Below are positions 18,671 to 26,805 of a stretch of 64,000 nucleotides of DNA, one piece after another. Positions within the stretch are counted from its first letter, which is position 1, and each line of letters opens with the position of its first letter. A program made the translations under genes and the position numbers. The notes under the pieces were generated by a model. That model was not told where the DNA came from. It did no database searches and saw only the letters and a program-made list of their open reading frames with translations. The DNA comes from Micromonospora carbonacea (GTDB lineage Bacteria > Actinomycetota > Actinomycetes > Mycobacteriales > Micromonosporaceae), in assembly GCF_014205165.1 (NCBI RefSeq), contig NZ_JACHMZ010000001.1, positions 186,001 through 250,000 of the forward strand, given 5' to 3'.

Positions 18671-19210
18671 TCAGCGGGCGGCCGTGAGCACGAACTCGGC
18701 CAGCGCCGCCGCGGCCTGCGGCGGGGTGCCCGCGACCGGGCAGTCGGTCCAGTCGACCGTGACGTCGCCGACGCTGAGCCGGTATTCGAAGGCGTCGGAG
18801 CAACGGCCGTCCCCATCGGTCGTGCCGCCCTCGGCGAGCCGGGGTGCGGTGGCGAGCTGCCGCAGCCGGTCGAGGTCGCTCCCGGTGAACCGGCCGGTGC
18901 GCCGCGCGCCGGCCCGGTCGACGGCCGTCCACCGGCCGTCCGGCTCGACGGTGACGGTGTCGTCCAGCCCGCCGTAGCCGCCGGAGCGCCGCACCACCAC
19001 GCGGGCGGCGGCCGGGGCGACGGGGCCGGTGGCCGTCGGCCCGCCGGCCGCCTCCGCCGGGCCGGTGGCCGCCGGGGCCGGCGTCGGCCCGGTGCGGCCG
19101 GAGGGGGCCGAGGTGGGGGCGCCGGGGTCTCCGGCGGAGCATCCGGCCGACGCCAGCGACGCGGTGACGACGGCGGCGACGATGGCGACGCGGAAGAGAT
19201 TCGATCTCAT
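18671..19210 (-). CDS. Hypothetical secreted lipoprotein
   Basis: A 179-residue protein with a lipoprotein signal: MRSNLFRVAIVAAVVTASLA followed by lipobox SAGC, then a Pro/Thr/Ala-rich tether. The mature part (VVVRRSGGYGGLDDTVTVEP, TGRFTGSDLDRLRQL, DAFEYRLSVGDVTVDW) resembles small actinobacterial proteins of unknown function. ATG 19210 places the signal peptide at the very N-terminus; longer frames would bury it. It is divergent from the M4 protease gene and convergent with the VOC gene. Confidence 0.78.
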   Translation of the reverse strand: MRSNLFRVAIVAAVVTASLASAGCSAGDPGAPTSAPSGRTGPTPAPAATGPAEAAGGPTATGPVAPAAARVVVRRSGGYGGLDDTVTVEPDGRWTAVDRAGARRTGRFTGSDLDRLRQLATAPRLAEGGTTDGDGRCSDAFEYRLSVGDVTVDWTDCPVAGTPPQAAAALAEFVLTAAR

Positions 19211-19377
19211 ATTGGTAGGACGTGTCCGGACTCGGCCCGGTTCCGTCACCTGCTGTTACTCATCCGTTCGGCCAGTGTTGGTGTCTGATAACGCCGCCAG
19301 GCTTCCCCTTTCGTTGATGTGACTCTATATCTACATGCGTGACTACCCCCGTCACACATTCCTTGCCAGGAGGGCAC

Positions 19378-21774
19378 GTGAAGAAAACCCTCGCCGCTGC
19401 GAGCGCAGCGCTGCTCACCGGCGGCCTGCTCGCCTGCGTCACCACCACGGCGCAAGCGGCCCCTCCCGCCGCCCCCACCCCGGACGCCGCCGCCGCGGCC
19501 CGTGCCGACTCGGTCCTGCGCGCCAACCCCGGCGCCGTGCAGGGGACCGGCGCGGAGGCCTACCAGGTCGTCCGGACCAAGGTGGACGGCAGTGGTGCCT
19601 CGCACACCCGCTACACCCGCACCTACCACGGCCTGCGCGTCTACGGCGGTGACTTCGTCATCCACGCCACGGCCAACGGCCAGTACGCCGGCGCGTCGGT
19701 GGGCCTCGCGGCCCCGCTGACCCTCGGCACCAGCCCGAAGGTCACCTCGGCCAAGGCCAAGGCGGCCGCGCGCAAGGAGTTCTCCGGCTCGCTCACCGCC
19801 GTGGGCGCCCCGGAGCTCTTCGTCGACGCCAGCTCCGGCAAGGGCCGCCTGGCCTGGGAGACCGTCGTCTCCGGCTGGAAGGCCGACAAGCAGACCCCGT
19901 CGAAGCTGCACGTGATCACCGACGCGGTCACCGGCGCGCTCATCGGCTCGTACGACGAGATCGAGTCGGTCGCCGGCAGTGGGACCGGCATCTACACAGG
20001 CGCGGTCACCGTCGACACCACGCTCTCCGGCAGCACGTACCAGATGATCGACCCGGTGCGCGGCAACGGCTCCACCTGCGACATGAACAACGGCACGTCG
20101 ACCTGCACCACCTTCACCGACGCCGACAACGTGTGGGGCACCGGCGCCAACTCCAACCGGCAGTCGGCCGCCGTCGACGCCCACTTCGGGGCCGCCAAGA
20201 CGTTCGACTACTTCAAGAACGTGCACGGCCGCAACGGCATCTTCGGCAACGGCCAGGGTGTGCCGAGCCGGGTGCACTACGGCAACAACTACGTCAACGC
20301 CTTCTGGGACGGCTCCCGGATGACCTACGGCGACGGCTCCGGCAACTCCCGCCCGCTGGTCTCCCTCGACGTCGCCGGCCACGAGATGAGCCACGGTGTC
20401 ACCGAGGCCGTCGCCGGCCTGGTCTACTCCGGCGAGTCCGGCGGCCTCAACGAGTCCACCAGCGACATCTTCGGCAACATGGTGGAGTTCTACGCCGCCG
20501 CGCCGAGCGACCCGGGCGACTACCAGGTCGGTGAGAAGATCAACATCAACGGCAACGGCACGCCGCTGCGCTACATGTACAACCCGTCGCTGGACGGCTC
20601 GTCCGACTCGTGCTGGTCCACCAGCACCAAGAACAAGGACGTGCACTACTCCTCCGGCGTCGGCAACCACTTCTACTTCAACCTCGCCGAGGGCACCGGC
20701 GCGACCGCGTACGGCACCTCGCCCGTCTGCGGCTCCGCCCCGGCGGTCACCGGCATCGGCCGGGCCAAGGCCGAGAAGATCTGGTTCCGCGCGCTCGACG
20801 TGTACTTCACCTCCAACACGTCGTACGTCAACACCAGCAACCCGGCGAACACCGCGCGGGCGTACACCCTGCGGGCGGCCACCGACCTGTACGGCAGCTG
20901 CTCCACCGAGTACAAGGCCGTCCAGGCGGCGTGGACCGCGGTGAACGTGGCCGGCAGCGACGCGCCCTGCTCGTCGACCGGCAACGACTTCTCCGTGACC
21001 CTCTCGCCGACCTCCGGCTCGGTCACCGCCGGCGGCTCCGCCAGCACCAGCGTGGCCACCGCCACCACCAGCGGCACCGCGCAGACCGTGGCGCTCTCCG
21101 CGTCCGGCCTGCCCTCCGGCGCGACCGCGTCGTTCAGCCCGGCCTCGGTGACCTCGGGCGCGTCGTCCACCCTCACCATCGCCACCAGCGCCAGCACCCC
21201 GGCGGGCACCTACACCGTCACGGTGACCGGCACCGGCACCTCGATCAACCACACGGCCACCTACACGCTGACCGTGAGCAGCGTCGGCGGCGGCTGCACC
21301 GGCGCGGGCCAGAAGCTCGGCAACGCCGGCTTCGAGTCCGGCAACACGGTGTGGACGGCCTCCTCCGGCGTCATCGCCCAGCACGGCTCCGACCAGCCCG
21401 CCCGCACCGGCACCTACAGCGCCTGGCTGAACGGCTACGGCAGCCGCCACACCGACACGCTCGCCCAGTCGGTGAGCCTGCCGGCCGGCTGCACCTCGTA
21501 CAACTTCAGCTTCTGGCTGCACATCGACTCGGCCGAGAGCACCACGAGCACCCAGTACGACAAGCTCACGGTGCAGGTGCTCAACTCGTCCGGGACGGTG
21601 CTGGCGACCCTGGCCACCTACTCGAACCTGAACAAGGCCACCGGGTACGCGCTGAAGTCCTTCTCGCTGGCCTCGTACGCCGGCCAGACCGTCACCCTGA
21701 AGTTCACCGGCACCGAGGACGCCTCGCTCCAGACGTCCTTCGTCGTCGACGACACCGCGGTCGACGTCGCCTGA
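19378..21774 (+). CDS. Secreted thermolysin-like metallopeptidase (M4) with C-terminal adhesion-like domains
   Basis: A 798-residue zinc endopeptidase. GTG 19378 follows the strong site CCAGGAGGG. The signal peptide ends near AQAAP. An FTP/PepSY propeptide (TRTYHGLRVYGGDFVIH) precedes the M4 catalytic domain with HEMSH (His335, Glu336, His339) and third ligand Glu359 in GGLNESTSD, 20 residues after the second His as in thermolysin. HYSSGVGNHFYF holds the transition-state His. Two accessory modules follow: an Ig-like domain (SVTLSPTSGSVTAGG) and a beta-sandwich module (NAGFESGN to VVDDTAVDVA). It digests extracellular protein. GTGAC/GTCAC arms at 19339-19355 lie in the leader. Confidence 0.95.
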   Translation: MKKTLAAASAALLTGGLLACVTTTAQAAPPAAPTPDAAAAARADSVLRANPGAVQGTGAEAYQVVRTKVDGSGASHTRYTRTYHGLRVYGGDFVIHATANGQYAGASVGLAAPLTLGTSPKVTSAKAKAAARKEFSGSLTAVGAPELFVDASSGKGRLAWETVVSGWKADKQTPSKLHVITDAVTGALIGSYDEIESVAGSGTGIYTGAVTVDTTLSGSTYQMIDPVRGNGSTCDMNNGTSTCTTFTDADNVWGTGANSNRQSAAVDAHFGAAKTFDYFKNVHGRNGIFGNGQGVPSRVHYGNNYVNAFWDGSRMTYGDGSGNSRPLVSLDVAGHEMSHGVTEAVAGLVYSGESGGLNESTSDIFGNMVEFYAAAPSDPGDYQVGEKININGNGTPLRYMYNPSLDGSSDSCWSTSTKNKDVHYSSGVGNHFYFNLAEGTGATAYGTSPVCGSAPAVTGIGRAKAEKIWFRALDVYFTSNTSYVNTSNPANTARAYTLRAATDLYGSCSTEYKAVQAAWTAVNVAGSDAPCSSTGNDFSVTLSPTSGSVTAGGSASTSVATATTSGTAQTVALSASGLPSGATASFSPASVTSGASSTLTIATSASTPAGTYTVTVTGTGTSINHTATYTLTVSSVGGGCTGAGQKLGNAGFESGNTVWTASSGVIAQHGSDQPARTGTYSAWLNGYGSRHTDTLAQSVSLPAGCTSYNFSFWLHIDSAESTTSTQYDKLTVQVLNSSGTVLATLATYSNLNKATGYALKSFSLASYAGQTVTLKFTGTEDASLQTSFVVDDTAVDVA

Positions 21775-21793
21775 CGTAGCCGTACCGTCTCCC

Positions 21794-21830
21794 GGCCCGG
21801 CGGCCACCCCACTCGGGTGGTCGCCGGGCC
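21794..21830 (+). terminator. Hairpin terminator after the M4 protease
   Basis: A 16-bp stem (21794-21809 with 21815-21830, one G-T pair) and five-base loop, 20 bases after the stop codon. Confidence 0.75.
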
Positions 21831-21850
21831 CACGTCGTTATCGTCGGGGG

Positions 21851-22663
21851 ATGGTGGCGGTGCCGGACGCGGAGCTGACCGTCGGGACGGCCGGCCCGGT
21901 GGCCACGATCGTGATCTCCAACCCGGGCCGACGCAACGCGATGACCCCGGCGATGTGGCGGCGGCTGCCGGTGCTGCTGGACCGGCTGGAGGCCGACGAG
22001 CGGGTCCGCGCGCTGGTGCTCACCGGCGCTGCCGGCACCTTCTGCGCCGGGGCCGACCTCCGCGAACTCGACGAACTGCTCGACGCCGGTGACGCCAGCA
22101 TCGCCGTCGCCGCCGAGGAGCGGCTCGCCGCGTTCGCCCGGCCGACCGTCGCCGCCATCGAGGGCGCGTGCGTCGGGGGCGGCTGTCAGCTCGCGGTGGC
22201 CTGCGACCTGCGGCTCGCCGCCGCCGACGCCCGGTTCGGGGTGCCCCCGGCCCGGCTCGGCCTGGTCTATCCCGCGCCCACCACCCGGCGGCTGGCCCGG
22301 CTGGTCGGCCCGTCCGCCGCGAAGCACCTGCTCTTCACCGCCGACTTGATCGACGCCGAGCGGGCCCTGCGGATCGGGCTGGTCGACGAGGTGCTGCCGC
22401 CGGACGGGCTCGCCGCCCGGGTGGCGGCGCTCACCGCCACGATCGCCGAGCGCTCCCGGCTCTCCGTCGCCGCCGCGAAGGAGATCGTCGACGACCGGGC
22501 CGACGCGGAACGGATCGCCTGGTGGCACGGGCAGGTCCGGGACAGCGGCGAGGCCCGGGAGGGGGTGGCGGCCGCCAACGGGCGTCGGGCGCCCCGGTTC
22601 GGCTGGGCCCCGCCCGTCGCCGACGTACCCTCCACTCTGGACTGCCCGGCTCCCGGGCGGTGA
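21851..22663 (+). CDS. Enoyl-CoA hydratase/isomerase family protein
   Basis: A 270-residue crotonase-fold protein. Oxyanion-hole segments are FCAGADLRELDEL and EGACVGGGCQLAVACDLRLA; PPARLGLVYP follows. The two catalytic acids of true enoyl-CoA hydratases fall in VGGGCQLA (no Glu at the usual place) and LGLVYPAP (no Glu), so it may be an isomerase or act on another acyl-CoA. ATG 21851 is the start. No beta-oxidation partners are adjacent, and the substrate is unknown. Confidence 0.88.
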   Translation: MVAVPDAELTVGTAGPVATIVISNPGRRNAMTPAMWRRLPVLLDRLEADERVRALVLTGAAGTFCAGADLRELDELLDAGDASIAVAAEERLAAFARPTVAAIEGACVGGGCQLAVACDLRLAAADARFGVPPARLGLVYPAPTTRRLARLVGPSAAKHLLFTADLIDAERALRIGLVDEVLPPDGLAARVAALTATIAERSRLSVAAAKEIVDDRADAERIAWWHGQVRDSGEAREGVAAANGRRAPRFGWAPPVADVPSTLDCPAPGR

Positions 22664-22729
22664 CCTGCCCGATCGGGTCGTCTCGATGATCGGTTGGTGT
22701 GCCGGGGCCCGTGCTGGCACGCTGTGCCG

Positions 22730-24349
22730 GTGCAGATCGATCAATTCCTCAACGGCCGGTACCGCCTGGGAGATCGCATCGGCAAGGGCGGCACGGCGGT
22801 GGTCCACCGGGCGTACGACGAGCTGCTGGAACGCGAGGTGGCGGTCAAGGTGCTGCTCGGCTCGGACCGGGCCGCCCGCCGACGGGTCCGGGCCGAGGCG
22901 ACGGCCGCCGCCCGGCTCTCGCACCCGAACGTCACCAACGTCTACGACTACGGCGAGGCGCTGACCCGCACCGGCGAGCTCGCGCCGTACGTGGTGATGG
23001 AGCTGCTGCCCGGTCCCACCCTGGCCCGGCGGCTCGACGACGGGCCGCTGCCGGCGGTGGAGGGGCTGCGGATCTGCGCCGAGGTGGCCGCCGCGCTCGC
23101 CGCGGCGCACGCGCGGGGTCTGGTGCACCGCGACGTCAAGCCCGCCAACGTCGTGCTCACGCCGTCCGGGGCGAAGGTGGTCGACTTCGGCACGGCCGCC
23201 GCCGTCGGCCAGCCGGAGATCGACTTCGACGGCCGGCTGCTGGGCACCCCCGCCTACCTGGCCCCGGAGCGGCTCGACGCCGGGGAGGTGGTGCCCGCCT
23301 CCGACGTCTACGCGCTCGGGCTGCTCGTCCACCTCGTGCTCACCGACGAGCTGCCCTGGGAGACCGACACCCCCACCCAGATGCTGCGCGCCCACGCCTA
23401 CGTCGAGCCGAGGCCCCTGCCGCCGGTCGACGGCGTGCCGGCCGAGGTGGCCGAGCTGTGCCGGCGCTGCCTCGCCAAGGACCCGGCCGCCCGGCCGTCC
23501 GCGGAGGAGGCGGCGGCGCGACTGGCGGCGGTGGTCACCCGGATGCGGGCCGGGGAGGCGGCCCGATCCGAGCCGGCCCCCGCCGCCGCTGCCGGTGCCG
23601 GCCCGGCTCCCGGCGGCGTCGACCGGTCCGGCAGGGGTGACCGGTCCGGTGCCGTGGCCGGGGCGGAGGCCGGCCCCGGCGACGCGTCGCGCGGGTCGAC
23701 GCCGCGTCCCGCGTCCCGTCGGGGTCCGGCCCGGCGGCGGTACCGGCCCCTGCTCGTGGTCGGCGCCGCGCTGGTCATCGCCGTGGCGACCGCGGGCTCG
23801 CTCGCCGACTCGGCCCGCCCGCACCGGCCCGGGACGGCCGGTCCGACCGGGTCGCCGGTGCCCTCCGCCGACGAGGTCGTCGCCCCCGTCGGCGGGAGCC
23901 GGCCCACCGGCGACGTCGGTCTGCCCGGCGGGGACGGCGGTTCGCCGCGCCCGGGCGGCCCGACACGCGACCCCACCCCGGGCGGCGGTGCCCCGGGTCC
24001 GTCGGCCCCCGCCGAGTCGGGCAGGTCGCCGTCGGCGGCCCCGTCCACGTCCGCGTCCGGGTCGCCGCCCGCGCCGGGCACCGGCGACGACCCGGCCGAG
24101 CCGGGCCCCGCCGAGCCGCCGGCGGTCGCGGTGCGCGCGAACGGCGGCACCGTCCGGGTCTCCTGCACGGGCCAGAGCGCGGCGGTGACGTCGACCGTGC
24201 CCGCGGACGGCTACCAGGTCGAGGAGTACGTGCCGGGCCCCGCCCGGGAGATCCGCGTCGTGCTCGGCTCCGCGACCCGGGCCAGCGAGATCAGGGCGAG
24301 CTGCGCCAACGGCAAGGTGGTGCCGAGGGTACGGGAGATCGAGCGCTGA
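22730..24349 (+). CDS. Membrane-anchored serine/threonine protein kinase (Hanks type)
   Basis: A 539-residue protein. The kinase domain (residues 10-270) has a GKGGTAVVHRAYD glycine loop, catalytic Lys40 in VAVKVL, HRDVKPAN with Asp135, the DFG segment VDFGTAAA with Asp152, and the APE segment LAPERLD. A Pro/Ala/Gly-rich linker leads to a basic stretch and one transmembrane helix (LLVVGAALVIAVATAGSLA), then an extracellular Pro/Ser-rich region ending in a compact 60-residue domain with one Cys pair. There are no PASTA repeats. GTG 22730 is the start. It likely phosphorylates cytosolic targets in response to an envelope signal. Confidence 0.93.
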   Translation: MQIDQFLNGRYRLGDRIGKGGTAVVHRAYDELLEREVAVKVLLGSDRAARRRVRAEATAAARLSHPNVTNVYDYGEALTRTGELAPYVVMELLPGPTLARRLDDGPLPAVEGLRICAEVAAALAAAHARGLVHRDVKPANVVLTPSGAKVVDFGTAAAVGQPEIDFDGRLLGTPAYLAPERLDAGEVVPASDVYALGLLVHLVLTDELPWETDTPTQMLRAHAYVEPRPLPPVDGVPAEVAELCRRCLAKDPAARPSAEEAAARLAAVVTRMRAGEAARSEPAPAAAAGAGPAPGGVDRSGRGDRSGAVAGAEAGPGDASRGSTPRPASRRGPARRRYRPLLVVGAALVIAVATAGSLADSARPHRPGTAGPTGSPVPSADEVVAPVGGSRPTGDVGLPGGDGGSPRPGGPTRDPTPGGGAPGPSAPAESGRSPSAAPSTSASGSPPAPGTGDDPAEPGPAEPPAVAVRANGGTVRVSCTGQSAAVTSTVPADGYQVEEYVPGPAREIRVVLGSATRASEIRASCANGKVVPRVREIER

Positions 24350-24452
24350 CCCGGCCCGCGGTGGCACGGCCTGCGGTTGCCCGGCCGGGGCCGGCGGGTG
24401 CCGCGCCGGGGCGTACCCCCGACGCGGCCCCCCGTTCCCGCCGGCCGGCCGG

Positions 24453-24896
24453 TCACCGCCCGGCCAGCGACGCCCAGCTCGGAACGGCCGGCTCGTGCCG
24501 CAGCGGCATGCCCGCCTCGGCCGGCGTCCGGTCGCCCTTGCGCTGGTTGCACGCGTAGCAGGCGGCGGTGGTGTTGCGCCAGGTGTTCCGGCCACCGCGC
24601 GAGCGGGGCAGGACGTGGTCGACGGTGCTGGCCGGCCCGCCGCAGTAGGCGCAGCAGCGGTCGTCGCGGCGCAGCACACCCGCCCGGGACCAGGCCGGGC
24701 CGGCGCGCAACCACCAGCGGGTCACCACGTACCGGACGAGGCGGACCACCCGGGGGACCGGGAAGACCCCGATCACCCGGTCCGGCTCGGCCTCGTGGAT
24801 CTCGGCGACCCGCCGGCAGAGCATCCGGATCGCGTGCTGGACGGTGACCCGGTGCAGCGGGCCGAGGTCGGCGTTGATGACGAGGACGGCGTCCAC
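24453..24896 (-). CDS. HNH endonuclease
   Basis: A 147-residue protein common in actinobacteria. The N-terminal DAVLVINADLGPLHRVTVQH is conserved in the family, and the HNH zinc-finger nuclease core is CAYCGGPASTVDHVLPRSRG, then N-T-W-R-N, then AACYACNQRKGDRTP, with both CxxC pairs. GTG 24896 is preceded by GGAAGGAGA. Family members may act in DNA repair or modification; the role is not established. It is convergent with the kinase gene and lies behind the membrane-protein gene on the same strand. Confidence 0.9.
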   Translation of the reverse strand: MDAVLVINADLGPLHRVTVQHAIRMLCRRVAEIHEAEPDRVIGVFPVPRVVRLVRYVVTRWWLRAGPAWSRAGVLRRDDRCCAYCGGPASTVDHVLPRSRGGRNTWRNTTAACYACNQRKGDRTPAEAGMPLRHEPAVPSWASLAGR

Positions 24897-25118
24897 CGGG
24901 TCTCCTTCCAGGGGCGACGGTGGGGGCGGGCCGGACAGCGAAGAGCCGCCCGGGTCCGGCGGGGACGGGCGGCTCGACGCGTGCGGACGCGCGTCAGCCG
25001 GGCCGCCCTTCCCGGGGCGCGGCGAATCGGCAACCGTCGACGGGTAGCGCCGACGACACGCCTCTGACGTGCGACAACGACATGACCGTCTCCCGGCTGG
25101 CTGGTTGACCTTGCGCGA

Positions 25119-26591
25119 TCACGGTAGGTCGGCGGGGGAGAGGCCGGCAACGTATTTCGATCCTCCGGGGACCTGGCCCGGGTGGCCCTGCCGCCGGGCG
25201 CGGGCGGCGGCCCGCGCGTCGGCCAGCGGCCCGTCGACCCGCCGGGCCATCCGCACGGTCAGCTCCCCCTCCAGCAGCGGCCGGTTCACCTCCCCGGCGA
25301 CCGCGAGAGCCGGCCCGGACACCGTCCGCCAGACCGCGGTCAGCCCGGCACCGAGCCCGACCAGGGCGACGGCCGCGCGGGTGGCGGGGGAGCCGGCCGC
25401 CGCGGCGGCGCTCACCCCGACCACCGCGAACAGCACCACCAGCAACGGTACGAGCACGGGCCAGAAGATCCCCCGGGCCGCCTGCACGGCCAGCTTCCGG
25501 TCCCGAATGATCACGTTGCGGGCGACGACCGCGTAGTCCTCCTCGTCGAGCAGGTCCCGCGGGTGCAACCCGCCGGTCAGCACGTTGCGCCACCGGTCGC
25601 CCTGGTTGCGCAGCTCGCGGGCCAACTCGTCGAGGCCGGCCTCGGCCGGATCGCCCGACCGGGCCCGGGCGACCGCGTCGGCCCACGCCCGCAGCGACCG
25701 GCGCACCACGGCGGCCGAGTACGGCGGCAGCACGCTGGCCAGCTCGTCGAGCCACCGGCTGATCTCGTGCTGCCGGCCGGCGAAGCGCCACGGCACCTGT
25801 TCGGCCTCGCCGTGCCGGACGGTGTCGGCCAGTGACCGGCCGAGGCGGTACGCCAGCCCGACCCGGGGGTTGGTGGCCATGGCCCAGCGCAGCACGTCCA
25901 CGTTGAGGTCGTCCAGGGCGAGCAGCAGCGCCGCCACCTCGGCCACCATCGTTGCCCCGGCTGCCGGGGCCGCCCCGGCGGGCGGGACCGTCGTCGCCCC
26001 GGCTGCCGGGGTCGCCTCGGCCGGGGTGGCGGCCCGGACGGCGGCGGCGGACGGCGCGGTGGCGCCGGTGCCGGTCAGCTCGGCGATCTGGGCCAGCGCG
26101 ACGTCGATCCCGTCGAGGTACATCCGCAGCCGTCGCCGGCCGGACATCTCGGTGAGGTTGGTCAGCTTCACCGGCGGCCCGCCCGGGCGTCGCTGCGGCG
26201 TCGACAGGTCGGCGGTCTGCGCGTGGTGGTAGGCGTCGGCCATCCACCAGCCCAGCCGCAGGGCCGTCGCGACGCAGCCCCGCTCGTCCCGGAGCCGCCC
26301 GACCGCGTCGTCGCCCCGGCGACCGACCGCGTCGCCGGCCGACCAGCCGTGCGCCCCGCTGAACGTCGCCCCGCCGTGCGCCCCGCTGAATGTCGCCCCG
26401 CCGGACGTCGACTCGCCGGTCGGCGCACCGTGCGCCCCGCCGGCCCGGTCGCCGGCTGTCGCCCTGCCGGCCGGGTCGCCGGCTTGGACGCCGGTCGTCG
26501 TCCCGCCGGCCTGGTTGCCGGTCGCCGGCCCGTCGGCCGCGTCGGCGACGGCCGGTTCGTGTCCCGCGCCCCGCCGGTGCACCGTCGACAT
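25119..26591 (-). CDS. Hypothetical membrane protein with low-complexity N-terminus
   Basis: A 490-residue protein of unrecognised family. Residues 1-90 are low complexity with a direct repeat of GGATFSGAHG. A soluble helical region follows (ALRLGWWMADAYHHAQTADL, MYLDGIDVALAQIAEL), interrupted by an Ala/Thr/Pro-rich insert (PAEATPAAGATTVPPAGAAP). Near the C-terminus two adjacent transmembrane helices lie between RKLAVQAARG and WRTVSGPAL. ATG 26591 is chosen because the upstream frame lacks any similarity to the rest. It is divergent from adhE across 214 bases. No function is proposed. Confidence 0.65.
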   Translation of the reverse strand: MSTVHRRGAGHEPAVADAADGPATGNQAGGTTTGVQAGDPAGRATAGDRAGGAHGAPTGESTSGGATFSGAHGGATFSGAHGWSAGDAVGRRGDDAVGRLRDERGCVATALRLGWWMADAYHHAQTADLSTPQRRPGGPPVKLTNLTEMSGRRRLRMYLDGIDVALAQIAELTGTGATAPSAAAVRAATPAEATPAAGATTVPPAGAAPAAGATMVAEVAALLLALDDLNVDVLRWAMATNPRVGLAYRLGRSLADTVRHGEAEQVPWRFAGRQHEISRWLDELASVLPPYSAAVVRRSLRAWADAVARARSGDPAEAGLDELARELRNQGDRWRNVLTGGLHPRDLLDEEDYAVVARNVIIRDRKLAVQAARGIFWPVLVPLLVVLFAVVGVSAAAAAGSPATRAAVALVGLGAGLTAVWRTVSGPALAVAGEVNRPLLEGELTVRMARRVDGPLADARAAARARRQGHPGQVPGGSKYVAGLSPADLP

Positions 26592-26805
26592 CGCGTCGAC
26601 ACCCCCGTCCGACCTCCCGGGTGGGCCCCACCGGCCGCCCCGGCACCCTTTCGAGCATATGCACCAATAGTTTGATTTGTGGAGAATTATGGCTCGGGGT
26701 CGGGACCTTCGGCGGTGCCGGAGGGGCCCTTCCGCACCACCGCCGGAATCGTCGGCGATCGATGCTGAAGATGACCCTGACGCCGCAACCGCCGAGGTGT
26801 GACAG

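Noticed and set aside
26655..26700. Rex (redox) operator upstream of adhE
   Set aside because: An AT-rich TTTGATTTGTGGAGAATTAT patch is present, but no TTGTGA-N6-TCACAA palindrome can be formed.
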